Part shown: one piece after another, positions 12,171 to 24,125 of the stretch
Numbering within the stretch: the first letter of the stretch is position 1
Layout: each line of letters opens with the position of its first letter
NCBI GenBank assembly: GCA_035048485.1
Contig: CM068587.1
Location: 52,877,501 to 52,941,500 of the forward strand
Length of the DNA stretch: 64,000 nucleotides
DNA from: Pteria penguin
Lineage: Eukaryota > Mollusca > Bivalvia > Pterioida > Pteriidae
Direction: 5' to 3'
Position numbers and translations under genes: made by a program
Notes under the pieces: generated by a model
Seen by the model: the letters and a program-made list of their open reading frames with translations, nothing else
Told to the model about the DNA's origin: nothing
Databases searched by the model: none

Positions 12171-13309
12171 GCGAGCTAAGACCCTAGATCTGTAGGTTTC
12201 CCGACTATTAGAGATTCATTCATTCCACAACTATTAGAGATTCATTCAGTTCAATATTAGAATTAGATATATCTTCAACAAATACACGATTGATATGCAA
12301 TAGATTATTCAAATCAATAGTTTATTATTCAAATTCATTGTTATGCACTAACTTATATATATTCGATAAAGATATGTAAATTACAGGTAATAACAAGTTA
12401 ATTATTTTTCTGTTTAAATCTAGAATCTCAAAGGTATTTTCAAGGAAAAATACACATCAATGACAAGCATAAAATTGTCTCTGCTTTGGGGATTTTAGGT
12501 ATGAAAAACAAGTTTGCTTTGTTTTCCAATATCTTGACCTTATAGAGATGTTCATTGTGCTCATCAATCATTCACCTTAACATTGGGTTGCTTTGCTTTA
12601 TATTATGTATTGTTTGTTTGATTAAAGTTTGATGTCACCCTAAGATCTTTTCACCTATAAGTCAAGGCTATGGGCTTATTCGATGAGACGCAAGCAAAGT
12701 CATAAAGATCGATTTTACAATAAAACACACACAATATATCTTTTTTCTATGCTCTTGCCTCATAAATAAGTAGTTAGATACAAAGTTAAACTTTCTTTTA
12801 TTTCTCTGAGACTGCTAGATTAGTAATTGTTATTTGTTGTATATACAATGTTATTTGTCGATGTACATTTTGCCGACTCTACATAAAAATTGCTCATCGG
12901 AACCTGAGAGAAACCACCTTTATCGATCCTGTTACTCTTGAATACGGAGCTTTGTAATTCTGAACGTCGCAAAATTTAGATTGTTCAACCCAGTTCGTCT
13001 TTCGGAGGAGCGATTGTAAGTTCTAATAGACTGAATGTAAAATAAAGAACATGCTGGGATTTTTATTGTAAATATGCATATATGTATTCGGTGACCAAGT
13101 ATTCCAACAAAACATAAGTAATTCCATGGGCACTACTGTACACCTCTCCTAGCGAGTGTGTTCTTTTCTTCATATGTTATTAAATGGATGCAATAAGCTT
13201 CTTTGTCAACATAAGAAGTAACTGGCAATGACCTTTAATTTAATGTTCAGATATATCGGTTATATAGTGTCTATAAATAATAAAAACGTTGATATATATG
13301 CACACACGG
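12171..13309. other. No gene seen
   Basis: A+T-rich DNA between the ~400-bp repeat and retroelement copy B, with no similarity to the palm region of copy A. Confidence 0.5.
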
Positions 13310-13642
13310 TTTATCCTAACGAAGTCGAAATCAATGATACTCTATGACAAACGTGACAATTTCAATTTCGCTATCACAAACTTTCCTTTCATAAGTAGCA
13401 ACATTCCATCATCGCCCGCATACGGCGTATTCATATCTCATTTAATACGTTATTCCAGAGCATGTTCAAATTACAATGACTTTGTTCTGAGGGCTAGGCG
13501 ACTTTCAGTCAAGCTGCTCAACCAGGGTTGTATATGTGCTAGACTAGCAACGTCACTGAGGAAGTTCTACGGTCGTTACGAGACTCTTATTACCCCTTAT
13601 GATATCTCGTTATCCAGACTTTTAAATGATATTCTGGACTGA
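13310..13642 (+). pseudogene. 5'-truncated reverse transcriptase C-terminus (copy B)
   Basis: An open frame encodes YDKRDNFNFAITNFPFISSN, then IPSSPAYGVFISHLIRYSRA, LLNQGCICARLATSLRKFYG and a short tail ending LNDILD and a stop. This is the conserved C-terminal part of the same RT family as copy A. Nothing upstream of about 13310 matches the palm domain, so the copy is 5'-truncated, as is usual for target-primed retroelements. Confidence 0.78.
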
Positions 13643-13965
13643 GACCGATTCCGATCATTTTACATAGATTTGACACCTTCTATACTAGAAGGTTACCTAC
13701 TTCGACTTCTCCATATATAAATACATATGGAATTTACACGATTTGGCTTTTTCTACTTGGTATATGTGACGGGTGTTGCTAGCAAGCAGGAGATACTCAC
13801 TCTCCCCGGGCACCTGATCTCACTCCATCACAGGGGTTCACATATGCTCTTCAAGTAGACATATTTTGTTATTTTCCACTTGTTTTTCATTTTCACTGAT
13901 TTTTGTATGTCCTCTGGTTTCATGATTTTTAGACTTATGGTTTGGATTTATCCTTCATCTTTACA
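13643..13965 (+). mobile_element. 3' tail of retroelement copy B
   Basis: This noncoding tail is shared, inverted, with positions 12-330. No poly(A) follows; similarity stops in CATCTTTACAAT. It marks the element's 3' boundary. Confidence 0.7.
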
Positions 13966-14276
13966 ATACAATAGATTCTGTGCTTCGTGTTTAAATCTTT
14001 TACTGAATAATGACAGAAACGGTAAACTTTCTACCCCATAAAATGACAAATGCAATGATTTCAATTTTTCTTTTATTCACTTTCCACATTTATGTAGTTA
14101 TATTCCTTTATCACCTGCATATGGTGTCCATATATCTAAATCATCACTGAGGAATTCTATGGTCGATACAATTCGAACAGTATGAAGTTTCATTTTCCAG
14201 AATGTTATATGGAGACATCAGTTTTTGAAATGCGCATTTGGTGACCAAATTGATATACATATATATATGGCCTGCA

Positions 14277-14912
14277 GGCCGTTTCACAAGAATCGTACGT
14301 ACGATATTTTTCGTACGTACAAAAAAATTCCTTAAGTCCGTTTCACAAAGAATCATAACATGACTTACGTAAAATTTTCGTTACGGAAAATCCGTAACTT
14401 TATGGACAGCTAAAAGGTGTCGTAACTACTTAAGGAATTTCCTTACGAGCTATTTTTCCATAAATATGGTTGCTGTGGTTTTAATGAATACAGCAACAGA
14501 CAAGCTAAGAAAAAAGAGAGAGAGTATTTCTCGACAGAACCCAAGTGCTGGACACCCTGAATGACAGGGAGTTGATCCAGCGATATCGTCCATCACGAGA
14601 GGGCCTCATTAATTTGGTGGACATGGTCAAGAGGGATATAGATCCACCCACAAATAGGTCACATTCTATTCCGGCCATTATATAAGTATTGATAATATTT
14701 TATCAATTATAACGACGCAAACACAACAAAACTATCCAACAATTATCCGTATATACTAAAATTGTCTTTACATTGGAGATTTCAACAGGGGCGTCTCTGC
14801 ATATTAGCCCATAAATTTCATTCCGGTCTATCAACTACTAGGAGACGACAGTTGGACAGAGACATATGACTAAGATGTTAAAAAATTCTTGATCCGCTTT
14901 TGCAAAACGGGC
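14277..14912 (+). mobile_element. PIF/Harbinger-type transposon remnant
   Basis: The left end GGCCGTTTCACAAGAATCGT and a likely right end (inverted, near 14891-14912, GCAAAACGGGC) bracket about 0.64 kb. Inside is a HARBI1-like transposase fragment (14524-14685). The left subterminal part has nested inverted CGTACGTACG motifs. The right boundary is uncertain. Confidence 0.55.
14524..14685 (+). pseudogene. HARBI1-like transposase N-terminal fragment
   Basis: The frame VFLDRTQVLDTLNDRELIQR continues with YRPSREGLINLVDMVKRDID and PPTNRSHSIP before a stop. The D-LND-ELI-R-R/RPSR-LI-LV pattern with a TxRSHxxP close matches the N-terminal region of PIF/Harbinger nucleases. The catalytic DDE part is absent, so this is a dead fragment. 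Confidence 0.65.
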
Positions 14913-16469
14913 TGACAGTGACACAAAAAAAATATATAAAGTTAGTGACAAAAAGCATATTTCGATTATTTAATTGTAGTGCATGTCACTGATTGTATGA
15001 CTAGTTCCACGACCAGAATAGTTTTCATCTAGTTTAAAAACGAAAGTCCTATAGGCGCAGATCCAGGGAGGGGCGGGGCGCACTGTTCAAAACAATTATC
15101 ATGTGTCTCCTTCCAGACAGTACTCATTGAAGTAGACACTGGCATAGACACTGACCTAGTCTTGTGAATATTTTTTCTGGATTTATGAATTATATTTTTT
15201 TTATAGTGAATAGATTCATCCAAATGATATGTTTATTATTACAAGGTTATATTTGATTCCTTTCCACATTTTTTTCTTTTCATGTAGAAGAAAAAATCTA
15301 CAGAATAAACGGACAATACAAGAGTACTTGCCCATACATGTATATTACATGCGTCATCACGACGAACCGTATATCTTGGAGCTATGATGTTGAAAACTTC
15401 CAGTCTGAAGGTGCTGTCTAAGACACATGCAGAGTCCTAAGAACCCTTTCAGTACCAAACCTAAGCATTATTATAGCTTCAACTCTATATACAACGGGCA
15501 TTTTGCATTGCAAAAATTGCTTTTTGGACGTGATAACGTGATCTTCTCCACTTTTGAAATTTCTCACATTTTATGCGTCTGTTTAAAGGATGACCATTAA
15601 CACTCCCCTATCTTAGGCATACACAAATTGTTGTCCCCAACTTTGGCGAAAGCGAGGGCACATTAAATCTCAATCGGCCGTGAGTCTACCATTTTTGTAC
15701 CTATCGCATGTGCATGCAATAATTATTGCGAGTATAAAAAATCTTTTCCACGTCCCCTTTGTGACATCATATTTCACTCAGATTTAATCTATACTTCATA
15801 ATATTTCGGCATCCTGGGTATTATCCCTCCCCCATTATTTACAGAATACGCGATATCCACGCATTCAGAGGTTATTCATCTTCACGAGCCAAGCGTTTGT
15901 GATACGTCCCTCCCCAAGTAGCAAGTTTAAGACCTTGCTTTGGGAAGATTGAGGCTATTTGGAAAACAAATACATACATGTCATTATAAAATCTGCCTTT
16001 TGTGGTACATATCTAGCTACTTCAATGAATATGTCAGTAGCAATATCTTAATATCAATTTAAAGTTTAAGATGACTTCTTTTTAATGATATGTAAAGCAT
16101 GCCTCTAGTATGAACGAGTCCTGAGATATAACAGCTCAAAGATACCGTACTTTTCCACAGAGCGCATTCAGCAGGTGCAACACGTCACGACATAACGTCA
16201 CAATGACGTCATCCATATATACCGATTGATCGAATTCCGATTATAAAGTCATTCCCATATCACAACTCAATCATAACCCTAACCAACTGGAAAGACACAT
16301 TCAAAGCGTAGAAAAGATTGATCTTGAAAGAAACAGGTTAATGTTCTTTGCAGAAATAGCAGTATAGAATAATGCTGATATTACAATAGATAATAAAAGC
16401 ATCTATAATAGACAATTGTTTCAAGAACGTATAATACCTATAAATGACTTCTCTATAGAAGATAGTACT

Positions 16470-16540
16470 TTATTGTATAGCTACATGGTGACTTCTGCCC
16501 CATAACTGAGCCAGTAACTCCTCTTTTTTTCTTTTATTTC
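16470..16540 (-). repeat. Fragment of the ~400-bp repeat
   Basis: The same end block as at 6783-6845 (CATGGTGACTTCTGCC, then GAGCCAGTAACTCCTCTT). Confidence 0.55.
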
Positions 16541-17289
16541 TTTTGTAGATTTCCAAGAGAACTTTAAGGTCCGTATAAATTTCTAAGAATTTAATGAAGT
16601 GAAAACTGTCATTAAAAATGTATAAAAATCGAAATAAAAGTATACAGAAAATACAATATATAGATGTTTTAAAAAGTTCAAAATTGATGTATGACATAAA
16701 AAAAACAACTAAAATATATATTATTCATTATATGGAAAAATCATTATAGAGCAAGAATTTATTTTTTTTTTCCAGGTGTAATATTACAGTGGTTTGAATG
16801 TAGACTAAACCAGTATGTTTTAACTGCAAACGACCCTAAAATACATTTATGTGCCACTATGCATACTCTGTAAGAAAGAAGAATAAATAATAGTTCTTAT
16901 CTTTGTATATGTGCATGTGTTTAAATCTGTTGCGACATTTAGAAATTACTTAGATACAATATATCTGAAATTAGATATAACAGTTAAGAAAATGAGAATT
17001 GGATCAATCTGATGTTGCTGTAAACCGAATGGTAATATATATTAAATACATTATATCCCCTACCTTTTTGTATGGTAGCAGAGACAATTTTATCAACCAA
17101 GATGCCATTACATCCGTGAGTTCCCATTTCGTGAAAATGTGCATTCAGAGGTTGTTCCAAATCCATTCCAGAAATTTAAAATACAAAAACATAGAGACAA
17201 TTGGATTACATTGCACTTGCGGTGGACACTTTTTGACAGTGAATTGTCAACAGATATGGCTCATTGAAGATATGATAATTTAAGATCGT

Positions 17290-17545
17290 TTATAGAAGAG
17301 AAACCAGAAGACATCTGACCACGCTGTACGACACAAATCGCCAAGGACACGGACTTCAAACATGGTAATAGTCAAATAAACACATAAAACGACATTACAA
17401 AAATATCCGATTGTACTGCAGTTATGATACCGACCTAGGACGGTCAATTAAAGAAACAAAAACCACTCAATGGTTGTGGTTAACCGGTTTACTGGAGCTC
17501 ACTTTCCAATCGTCGCAAAAGCAGCACAATCAAATGACACACTCT
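17290..17545 (+). repeat. ~400-bp dispersed repeat, partial copy 4
   Basis: Same core as 9586-9825 (GACCTAGGACGGTCAATTAA, TGGTTAACCGGTTTAC, GCAAAAGCAGCACAATCAAA) with scattered substitutions. Confidence 0.7.
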
Positions 17546-19332
17546 GTAGAAATGTGCGTATCGTACAAGAAATTAATACAAGTATATTTGCTCTTCTATT
17601 TTTATTGCCACTGGGTCTGTACTTTTGCTGTTGGACTATTAGTATTTGAATATATCACCAGTCCAATACTTCGGTTTTGACCCTACATGTATACCGGATG
17701 ATTTACTTTGGTGAGAGTCTGTAAATTATTCTGTGACTATGGAACATCTTTCTCATGCTTAGGTCTGTACTCAGATGGCTTTTATTTCTTACCTTTGATT
17801 CAGTATAGTAATTATTTCGATCCCCTTATATTTTTGGATGTCCACAGTGTCGGCCCTGAGATCACTGTACTGATATAAGTCGAGATGCCCGAAATATACA
17901 AGTTCTTATATTTCTGTCTTATAATATCTTTGTAATATTTAAATATATCCGGTTTATATATCAAGTCGATGTTCAAGAAAACGTAATATCTATTTTGCAG
18001 ACCAAATGAAACCAAATATCCAAACATGACTAAGTGTGAAAATGGAAAGGCAAGTGTATGTGCATATCAGAACGGGATTTTCCGAAAAAGTCTTTGCATA
18101 TGGGGTAATATGTGTCAACATAAACTACCTATCAGGTCTTTTCGTCATAGAGAGTTATCTACCCCTTATTTATGTATCTGCAGGTAATTTCACAGGCGTT
18201 CTTACGAAATTTTAAAGGTTTATACTGTAGCATTTACATACAGAATAAGACATTAAGCTTAAGTATGTAGAAAATGCAGAAAATGGAATCTTTTATTGTA
18301 TTTTGGGATGAAATATATCATATATTTAATTATTTCCAGTACAGGTTTCCTCTATTTGGAAAATGTGGTGTTTAAAGTTACCAGAAATCCTTAAAATTTT
18401 CATAAGAACTTTTGCGAAATGACTTGCTGACATAGAATATATTTGACGTCAACCAACCTATGTAAAACTACGGGAAACGAAGGGACAAAAATGACCGGTC
18501 TATAGAAATTCTATGACGTCACAATGGATATGACGTCAGACATCTACCAAAATGTTAACGCTGTTTACACTTTCGTCGAAAGTCAAGCACTTCAGCGCAA
18601 AGTGTGGTATCACATATAGTACTACATAAATCACTGGTAATCCTGATTACTGGCTACTCGGGTATAAATGCATGTGATTTTGTTGAAGATCTAGTAACAT
18701 AATAAATATTCATCCATATCTCATTATGGTGTTGTAACGGGAACTTGAAGTTCCCTTCGTAATTTCTCCGAATTCGTATTTTTCAGCTTATGTCTCTGAA
18801 TTTGATAGGTAAAAAGGTTGATTTATTATCAATAATTACAGTCTACGAGATTTAACAAATTAACTGAGTCATTCAACAATAAAACACTTATACAGAACAC
18901 GTCCGGTTGCAACTCCATCAATCCCTCAACTTTCTGATTCTTATTATTATTTTTAAAAACAATTAATGACTTTCCTCAAAGTACTTAGCAACCTCTCCGG
19001 GGCCCCTTTGGACCTACTGGAAGTAAGCCCGGAGAGAGAGCATATTCGTATACAAACAAATAATATGTTACAGTGTGAATAAGTTTGAAGTTTCAGACTC
19101 GGGTAAAATGACACAGACGTGGATAAACATTACCTGTATAACAACCCCAACATTTCACCACTATCCCATTCAGTCTGTTTACATAATACGAATTTCATAA
19201 TTATGGTTATGTCCTAAATATAACGAAAATTAAGTCACAATTCATAATTTTGCCGTACAGTGTGTACTCTTCTCTATTATTTTCGTACACTGATTTACCT
19301 CAATTATTATCAGAGGGAGATTTATTAAATGC

Positions 19333-19356
19333 AATGATGATGATGATGATGATGAA

Positions 19357-19429
<73 letters not shown>

Positions 19430-19430
19430 T
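19333..19430 (+). repeat. (ATG)n microsatellite
   Basis: About 30 ATG/CAT triplets with one AAG interruption, starting about 70 bases into the intron after the PAN exon on the minus strand. Confidence 0.97.
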
Positions 19431-19498
19431 TGTTGTCGTTGTTGTGTCGGTGGTCTTATGGTGATGGTGTTTATCGAAATGATTTGCGAAAAACTTAC

Positions 19499-19771
19499 AT
19501 TTGAAGTGATATATGCGTAAATGGAACCCGTTGAATCCGTCAGAGAAGATTCGGAAAACTGCTCATCTAGAAGATTACACTGAAGCAGCTCGCGATTGAA
19601 GTTTATAGCATTACAACCTGATGTGCTGCAACATTCCCGAAGACATAGTTTAAATGACATCACTGAAAACCTCTTCATGTTTTCCACATCGAATATTTTA
19701 TTCTCATAAGCCACGAATTCAATAGACATCACGAGACGTGTAAAAAATAAACACAGAAACTCCGGCTTCAT
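19499..19771 (-). CDS. Signal-peptide-like plus PAN/apple-domain first exon
   Basis: The minus-strand ATG at 19771 opens MKPEFLCLFFTRLVMS, a hydrophobic leader, then a PAN-type core: SFKLCLRECCSTSGCNAINF followed by LLQCNLLDE. That is the usual SxxxCLxxC-xxxCxAIxFN-xxCxLL spacing. A good donor (AAT|GTAAGT) ends the 91-codon exon in phase 0. PAN modules mediate protein or carbohydrate binding outside the cell. It may be the first exon of the sushi-TSP1 gene, but that exon set begins in phase 1, so a linking exon would be needed. It could equally be a separate gene. A long (CAT)n tract sits about 70 bases into the intron. Confidence 0.6.
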
Positions 19772-20426
19772 CGTTTGTTAAATTAATTCAGTGCCAGTCA
19801 AAAGCTCGTAAAAATTAGTCTTCATCTCTACATTTTCTTTCGTATTTGAAAATCATAGTACTGTTAGACTCATCCTATATTAGATCACGTGATAAGATAC
19901 CCATGAAAAACCAGCCTATCAAATTGCGGAGAGAACGTGATACCGGTTAAACCTCAAGGTATTGAAATATTTACGAATTATGTTACAGATTTATTGACAG
20001 TGTATTTGTGTTCTATTACGCAAACCATTTATTTTGACTTGTATACATGTCAACTCCTTAAATCCGGTATAAATGAGTCTACCTGATCACTTCTAATTAC
20101 GTTTGTACATTCGTCAAATGTTTAATTGAAATTAACATGCATTATTTTCCTCATCACCGAGTTGCATTTAGTCATTGTGTAAAAATATCCGGAAATTTAT
20201 CAGCATATAATTTATCAATTTTTGCTTATATTTCATAAAATTAATCAATCCTCTTTGTTATTCATCTACCATTTGAAGCTCTGGAATACTTGCAAAGTCT
20301 GGGATACTTTCCAGATACCTGAGACTATATTTGCCTCTTGAAATATGAAAAATTTCTGGACCTCGACCAGTCGATGAGATTTAATCAAACATGATCAGAT
20401 TTAACATATCATGTATAAGCGAAATC

Positions 20427-20601
20427 AGTGGCTGATCCAGGATTTCTGGGAAAGAGAAAGGAGGGGGGCACACTTGAAAGATAGGTATTGGTTAGTTTTA
20501 CTCATATTATTTGAATGTTTTCAATCTTATCATTTATATATGCCTTGTAATTTTGTGATGAAATAAGGGGACCCGAGTCAAACCCTCTAAATCCGCCCCT
20601 G
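20427..20601. repeat. Short inverted-end repeat (CAGTGGCGGATCCAGG family), copy 1
   Basis: It starts CAGTGGCTGATCCAGGATTT, with a G-rich tract after it, and ends CCTCTAAATCCGCCCCTG. The ends are inverse of each other. It has the same layout as 21892-22054. Confidence 0.6.
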
Positions 20602-20735
20602 AAAATGGTTAATTATATAGATCTACGCTGTCAAAAAGAGAAATATATGTATTATATTCTGTCGTGTCATAGACTGTTGTTGTTGACTTTCGTGAGGACA
20701 AGAAGATTGTATGGTAGGGTCTATTTACCGGGGAA

Positions 20736-20850
20736 ACGGCGTAGCTCAGTGGATAAGGTGCTCGGGTCGTGATCCAAAGTTTCTACTCTCGCCGTGGACA
20801 CACTGGTGTCCTGTCTTTCGGATTTTACGGTGAAAACCAAGGTCAATATC
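20736..20850 (+). mobile_element. SINE head fragment
   Basis: The tRNA-like GCGTAGCTCAGTGGATAAGG, then GTGTCCTGTCTTTCGGATTT and the start of the core, with no tail. It looks like a tRNA at first glance but has no acceptor stem pairing. Confidence 0.55.
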
Positions 20851-21059
20851 GGTAGATTTATACATGTATATTTTGTTCTCAATGAAACTTACCGTCCTAA
20901 GTCGGCATTGTTTGGTAAATATTTTTGTGGCGTCCATTATGTATGATCGGCATTATTACTGTCTCATCTCTAAGTAGGAACACTGATAGGACGCTAACAG
21001 CGCTCGAACCTAGGACCTCTCCGTAATGAACTCAGCACCTTACCGACAAAGCGAAGCCG

Positions 21060-21342
21060 TCACTTAATTATCCCTGAAGAAACATAGTCTGGTTCCCGAG
21101 ACCCTTCTAACATAGCAAAAACTCCAGAGGGGTCCCGGGAACCAAGCGATGAGGAAATTTGTATGCGAAGCCGTCTCTTGAATATCACTGAAGAAACATA
21201 GTCTGGTTCCCGGGACACCTTTAACATAGCAAAAACTCCAGAGGGGTCCCGAGAACCAGACGATGAGGAAATTTGTATGCGAAGCCGTCTCTTGAATATC
21301 ACTAAAGAAACGTAGTCTGGTTCCCGGAACCCTTTTAACACG

Positions 21343-21378
<36 letters not shown>

Positions 21379-21480
21379 AGAATCCAGAGAGGTAACGGGA
21401 ACCAGACAACGAAGAAACGTTGTTTGTCAAACAGACAGAGCGAACTCGTCTCTTGAATATAGCTGAAGAAACGTTGTTTG
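21060..21480. repeat. ~115-bp tandem repeat, 3.5 copies, with a poly(A) expansion
   Basis: Units share GAAGAAACATAGTCTGGTTC and GAGGAAATTTGTATGCGAAG. Each holds the inverted pair GGTTCCCG/CGGGAACC. In one unit a short A-run between GGC and GAAG has grown to 33 A (21344-21376). Confidence 0.85.
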
Positions 21481-21891
21481 TTAAATTGGCTTTCGTGTGT
21501 ATTTTGTTATACTTTAATACATATTTTGATTTTGAATGATGCATAATACAGTTAAAAAATAAGACTACGAATATCCTAACAGATGTTAATGAGAAAACTG
21601 TGTATTGAACATCATAAATGCATGTTCGATCGTTATTATGTCGTTTTAAAAAGCAGGAAAAAACACATGCATGTGAGTTTGTACCACTCCCCTGCAAAAT
21701 AATTACATAATAATTATACAAAATCAACCCCATCCCATCCTAAAATCCCCCCAAACCAAACTATGGCTATTTGTCATAAAAACCTATACAAATGCTTTAT
21801 GTTCTCAGTTTACTGTTGAGAGGTATTGCAATTTTTTTGTGTGGTTTATTTAATCTGAAATGAGAGTTGAGTGCAAGTTGTGCAATATCCA

Positions 21892-22054
21892 CAGAGGCGG
21901 ACCCAGGATTTCCGAAAAGGGGGGGGGGGGCCAAATGGGTATTAGCCAAACTTCTCAGCCATTTTTGGTGCAAAATCTGAATTTTATTAGTAAATATGTG
22001 ACCAAAAGGGGGGCCCGGGCCCCCCGGCCCCCCCCCCCTCTAAATCCGCCACTG
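21892..22054. repeat. Short inverted-end repeat (CAGTGGCGGATCCAGG family), copy 2
   Basis: It starts CAGAGGCGGACCCAGGATTT with poly(G) and ends with poly(C) and CTAAATCCGCCACTG. A foldback repeat with no coding content; a single end piece (CAGTGGCGGATTTAG) recurs near 41133. Confidence 0.65.
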
Positions 22055-22700
22055 ACCCACCCCTTTTTTCATACTTCGCTACACTGCCTCCAGTTCATTT
22101 TAAAAAGATCCTTGCATTAATTTCCAGACTAAATGCACTGAATTTGACACCCTTGCTAACAGTTTACCTGGTTATGGTTAAGAGATATGAGGCTTTCACA
22201 ATACAAGTGATGAGGAAAATCTGTGTACACATTTCTGTAAAATTATATTGGTTATACGGAAATCCGCTCTCAGCAGTATCGTATACTATAGACTGGGTAT
22301 GCTACAACAATATACCTTGCATAAACTAAAATTTATCGAATATTGGCTCAGATTAAAATTTACAACTAACTGTATTTAAAGTCCTGTTGCGATTATCGTG
22401 TTGCACATAATGGTCCAAAAATCTTTAATATTAAAGCTTAATATTGACATATTAGGTCTGTCATACATATGGAATGAAAATATATACGATTACTTACTCT
22501 TTACCATAATTAAATATAGATTTCTAGATGTTTATAAACCGATGAGCTAATGTCTATACGGAGCTTCAAGAGATGAATTATATTTACATTTTATTTATAA
22601 TTCTTTAGTGCCCAATATTTTCCTTTGCAAACCTATTAATCATCATATTCAAAAGCCCATTGCAGAAATCAAGTTGTCACCCCACTAACAATGCGTCGAA

Positions 22701-22940
22701 TTGATTGATTGATTATTATTTCATATAATAGTGACAGCATATATCTGACACAATGCATAAAATATTCTACCTTTGCAATGGACCTACACGAAGCAGTAAG
22801 GGATCTTTTACGTGCCACGCTTACCGTGACTCGGAACCTCGGTTTTTACTGTCTCATCCGAAAGACAAAACGCCGATGTCGAACCCGGGACCTCTCGGTC
22901 ATAAGTCGAGCAATTAAAACTACTGAGCCACACCGACCTT
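22701..22940 (-). mobile_element. tRNA-derived SINE (minus)
   Basis: The inverted head GGTCGGTGTGGCTCAGTAG and B box GGTTCGACATCG are present, with the core GGATGAGACAGTAAAAACCG and an AATC tail at 22701. Full-length but diverged. Confidence 0.7.
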
Positions 22941-23036
22941 CTAGCTATCGAACGTGGTAGATATAATAAAATTGATAGAAGTCAATATGTTTTATCTTTT
23001 ATGTTATTTTATTCCATTTCTTTATTCATTTTATTG

Positions 23037-23038
23037 CT

Positions 23039-23079
<41 letters not shown>

Positions 23080-23090
23080 TATCATCATCA

Positions 23091-23137
<47 letters not shown>

Positions 23138-23151
23138 GTTGTTGTTGTTGT

Positions 23152-23182
<31 letters not shown>

Positions 23183-23254
23183 ATTATTACTATTATTATT
23201 ATTATTATTATTATTTATAATAATTATTATTTATAATTATTATTATTTATTATT

Positions 23255-23294
<40 letters not shown>

Positions 23295-23312
23295 CCATCA
23301 TCATCATCTTGG
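23037..23312 (+). repeat. Compound trinucleotide microsatellite
   Basis: Successive blocks of ATC, ATT, TTG, ATT and ATC triplets, the outer blocks being the same motif. Confidence 0.97.
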
Positions 23313-23808
23313 TAATTACATATGTAACAGTATTGAAGATGAGTTTCGCCATGATATTCGAGAGTCATATAAAATATATATATACGTTTAAGATGCATCC
23401 ACTCCGGTGGAAGTAAGTTATCATTAGAAATCGTATGTTATGTTGATACAAATTTGATTGTGTCCATCATGTAAAGAAAGAAATGAGTTGCTAAGGGGGA
23501 ATAACTCGTGCATGTATACAGACGTAATAGGGATTAATTAATTATAATATGTCAGAAATGAAAATAAAAAACTGTTGGGGACAAAAGCTGGTAAATATTT
23601 TAAAAAGATTGTCGGTGATGAAAAATAATCACCTAAAACATAGAAAGAAAGAAAGAAAGAGAAAGCACACCCCTCACACTTGCTAATTCTCATAAACCAG
23701 TATAATTCATTATGAAATATGTACATTCTGTAAATTGGAGAACACCATGTCATGTCGAATTACTCTTGAAACATTACTGTAACAGACCGTGAATTATTCA
23801 TGGAGCCA

Positions 23809-23895
23809 TTAAAGTCACATAAAAACCATGCATACCGTATGGATATCTTCATTAAAGTCACATAAAAATCATGCATACCGTATGGATACCTTCAT
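23809..23895 (+). repeat. 43-bp tandem duplication
   Basis: ATTAAAGTCACATAAAAACC and GCATACCGTATGGATATCTTC occur twice in a row. Confidence 0.88.
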
Positions 23896-24041
23896 TAGCA
23901 ATAAATTGGTCCAGAAAATCGATCATTTAGTTAATCATAATAAATCGATCCTAGAGATAAGCGGGAGGAAATTGAAAATTAGATACATAGTTTGTGGTAT
24001 ACAATTTTCAAATGATAATAAAAATAATAAAGAAAAAATAA

Positions 24042-24045
24042 ATAA

Positions 24046-24125
<80 letters not shown>
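24042..24125 (+). repeat. (AAT)n microsatellite
   Basis: About 27 uninterrupted AAT triplets. Confidence 0.97.

Larger units (their letters stand above)
14913..19332. other. Mostly featureless A+T-rich DNA
   Basis: Besides the repeat pieces listed (16470-16540, 17290-17545) I see no gene. Four perfect TGACGTCA palindromes lie at 16204, 18444, 18514 and 18531. A linking exon between the PAN and sushi exons would have to lie between here and 10.1 kb but was not found. Confidence 0.45.

Noticed and set aside
19250..19504. Poly-Met frame on the plus strand
   Set aside because: Translation of the (ATG)n microsatellite; the credible exon is on the other strand (PAN, 19499-19771).
20746..20815. 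Possible tRNA gene (GCGTAGCTCAGTGGATAAGG)
   Set aside because: A and B boxes are present but no closed acceptor stem, and typical SINE core follows; it is a SINE head.
22954..23315. His/Tyr/Cys and Ser/Leu homopolymer frames
   Set aside because: Compound trinucleotide microsatellite.
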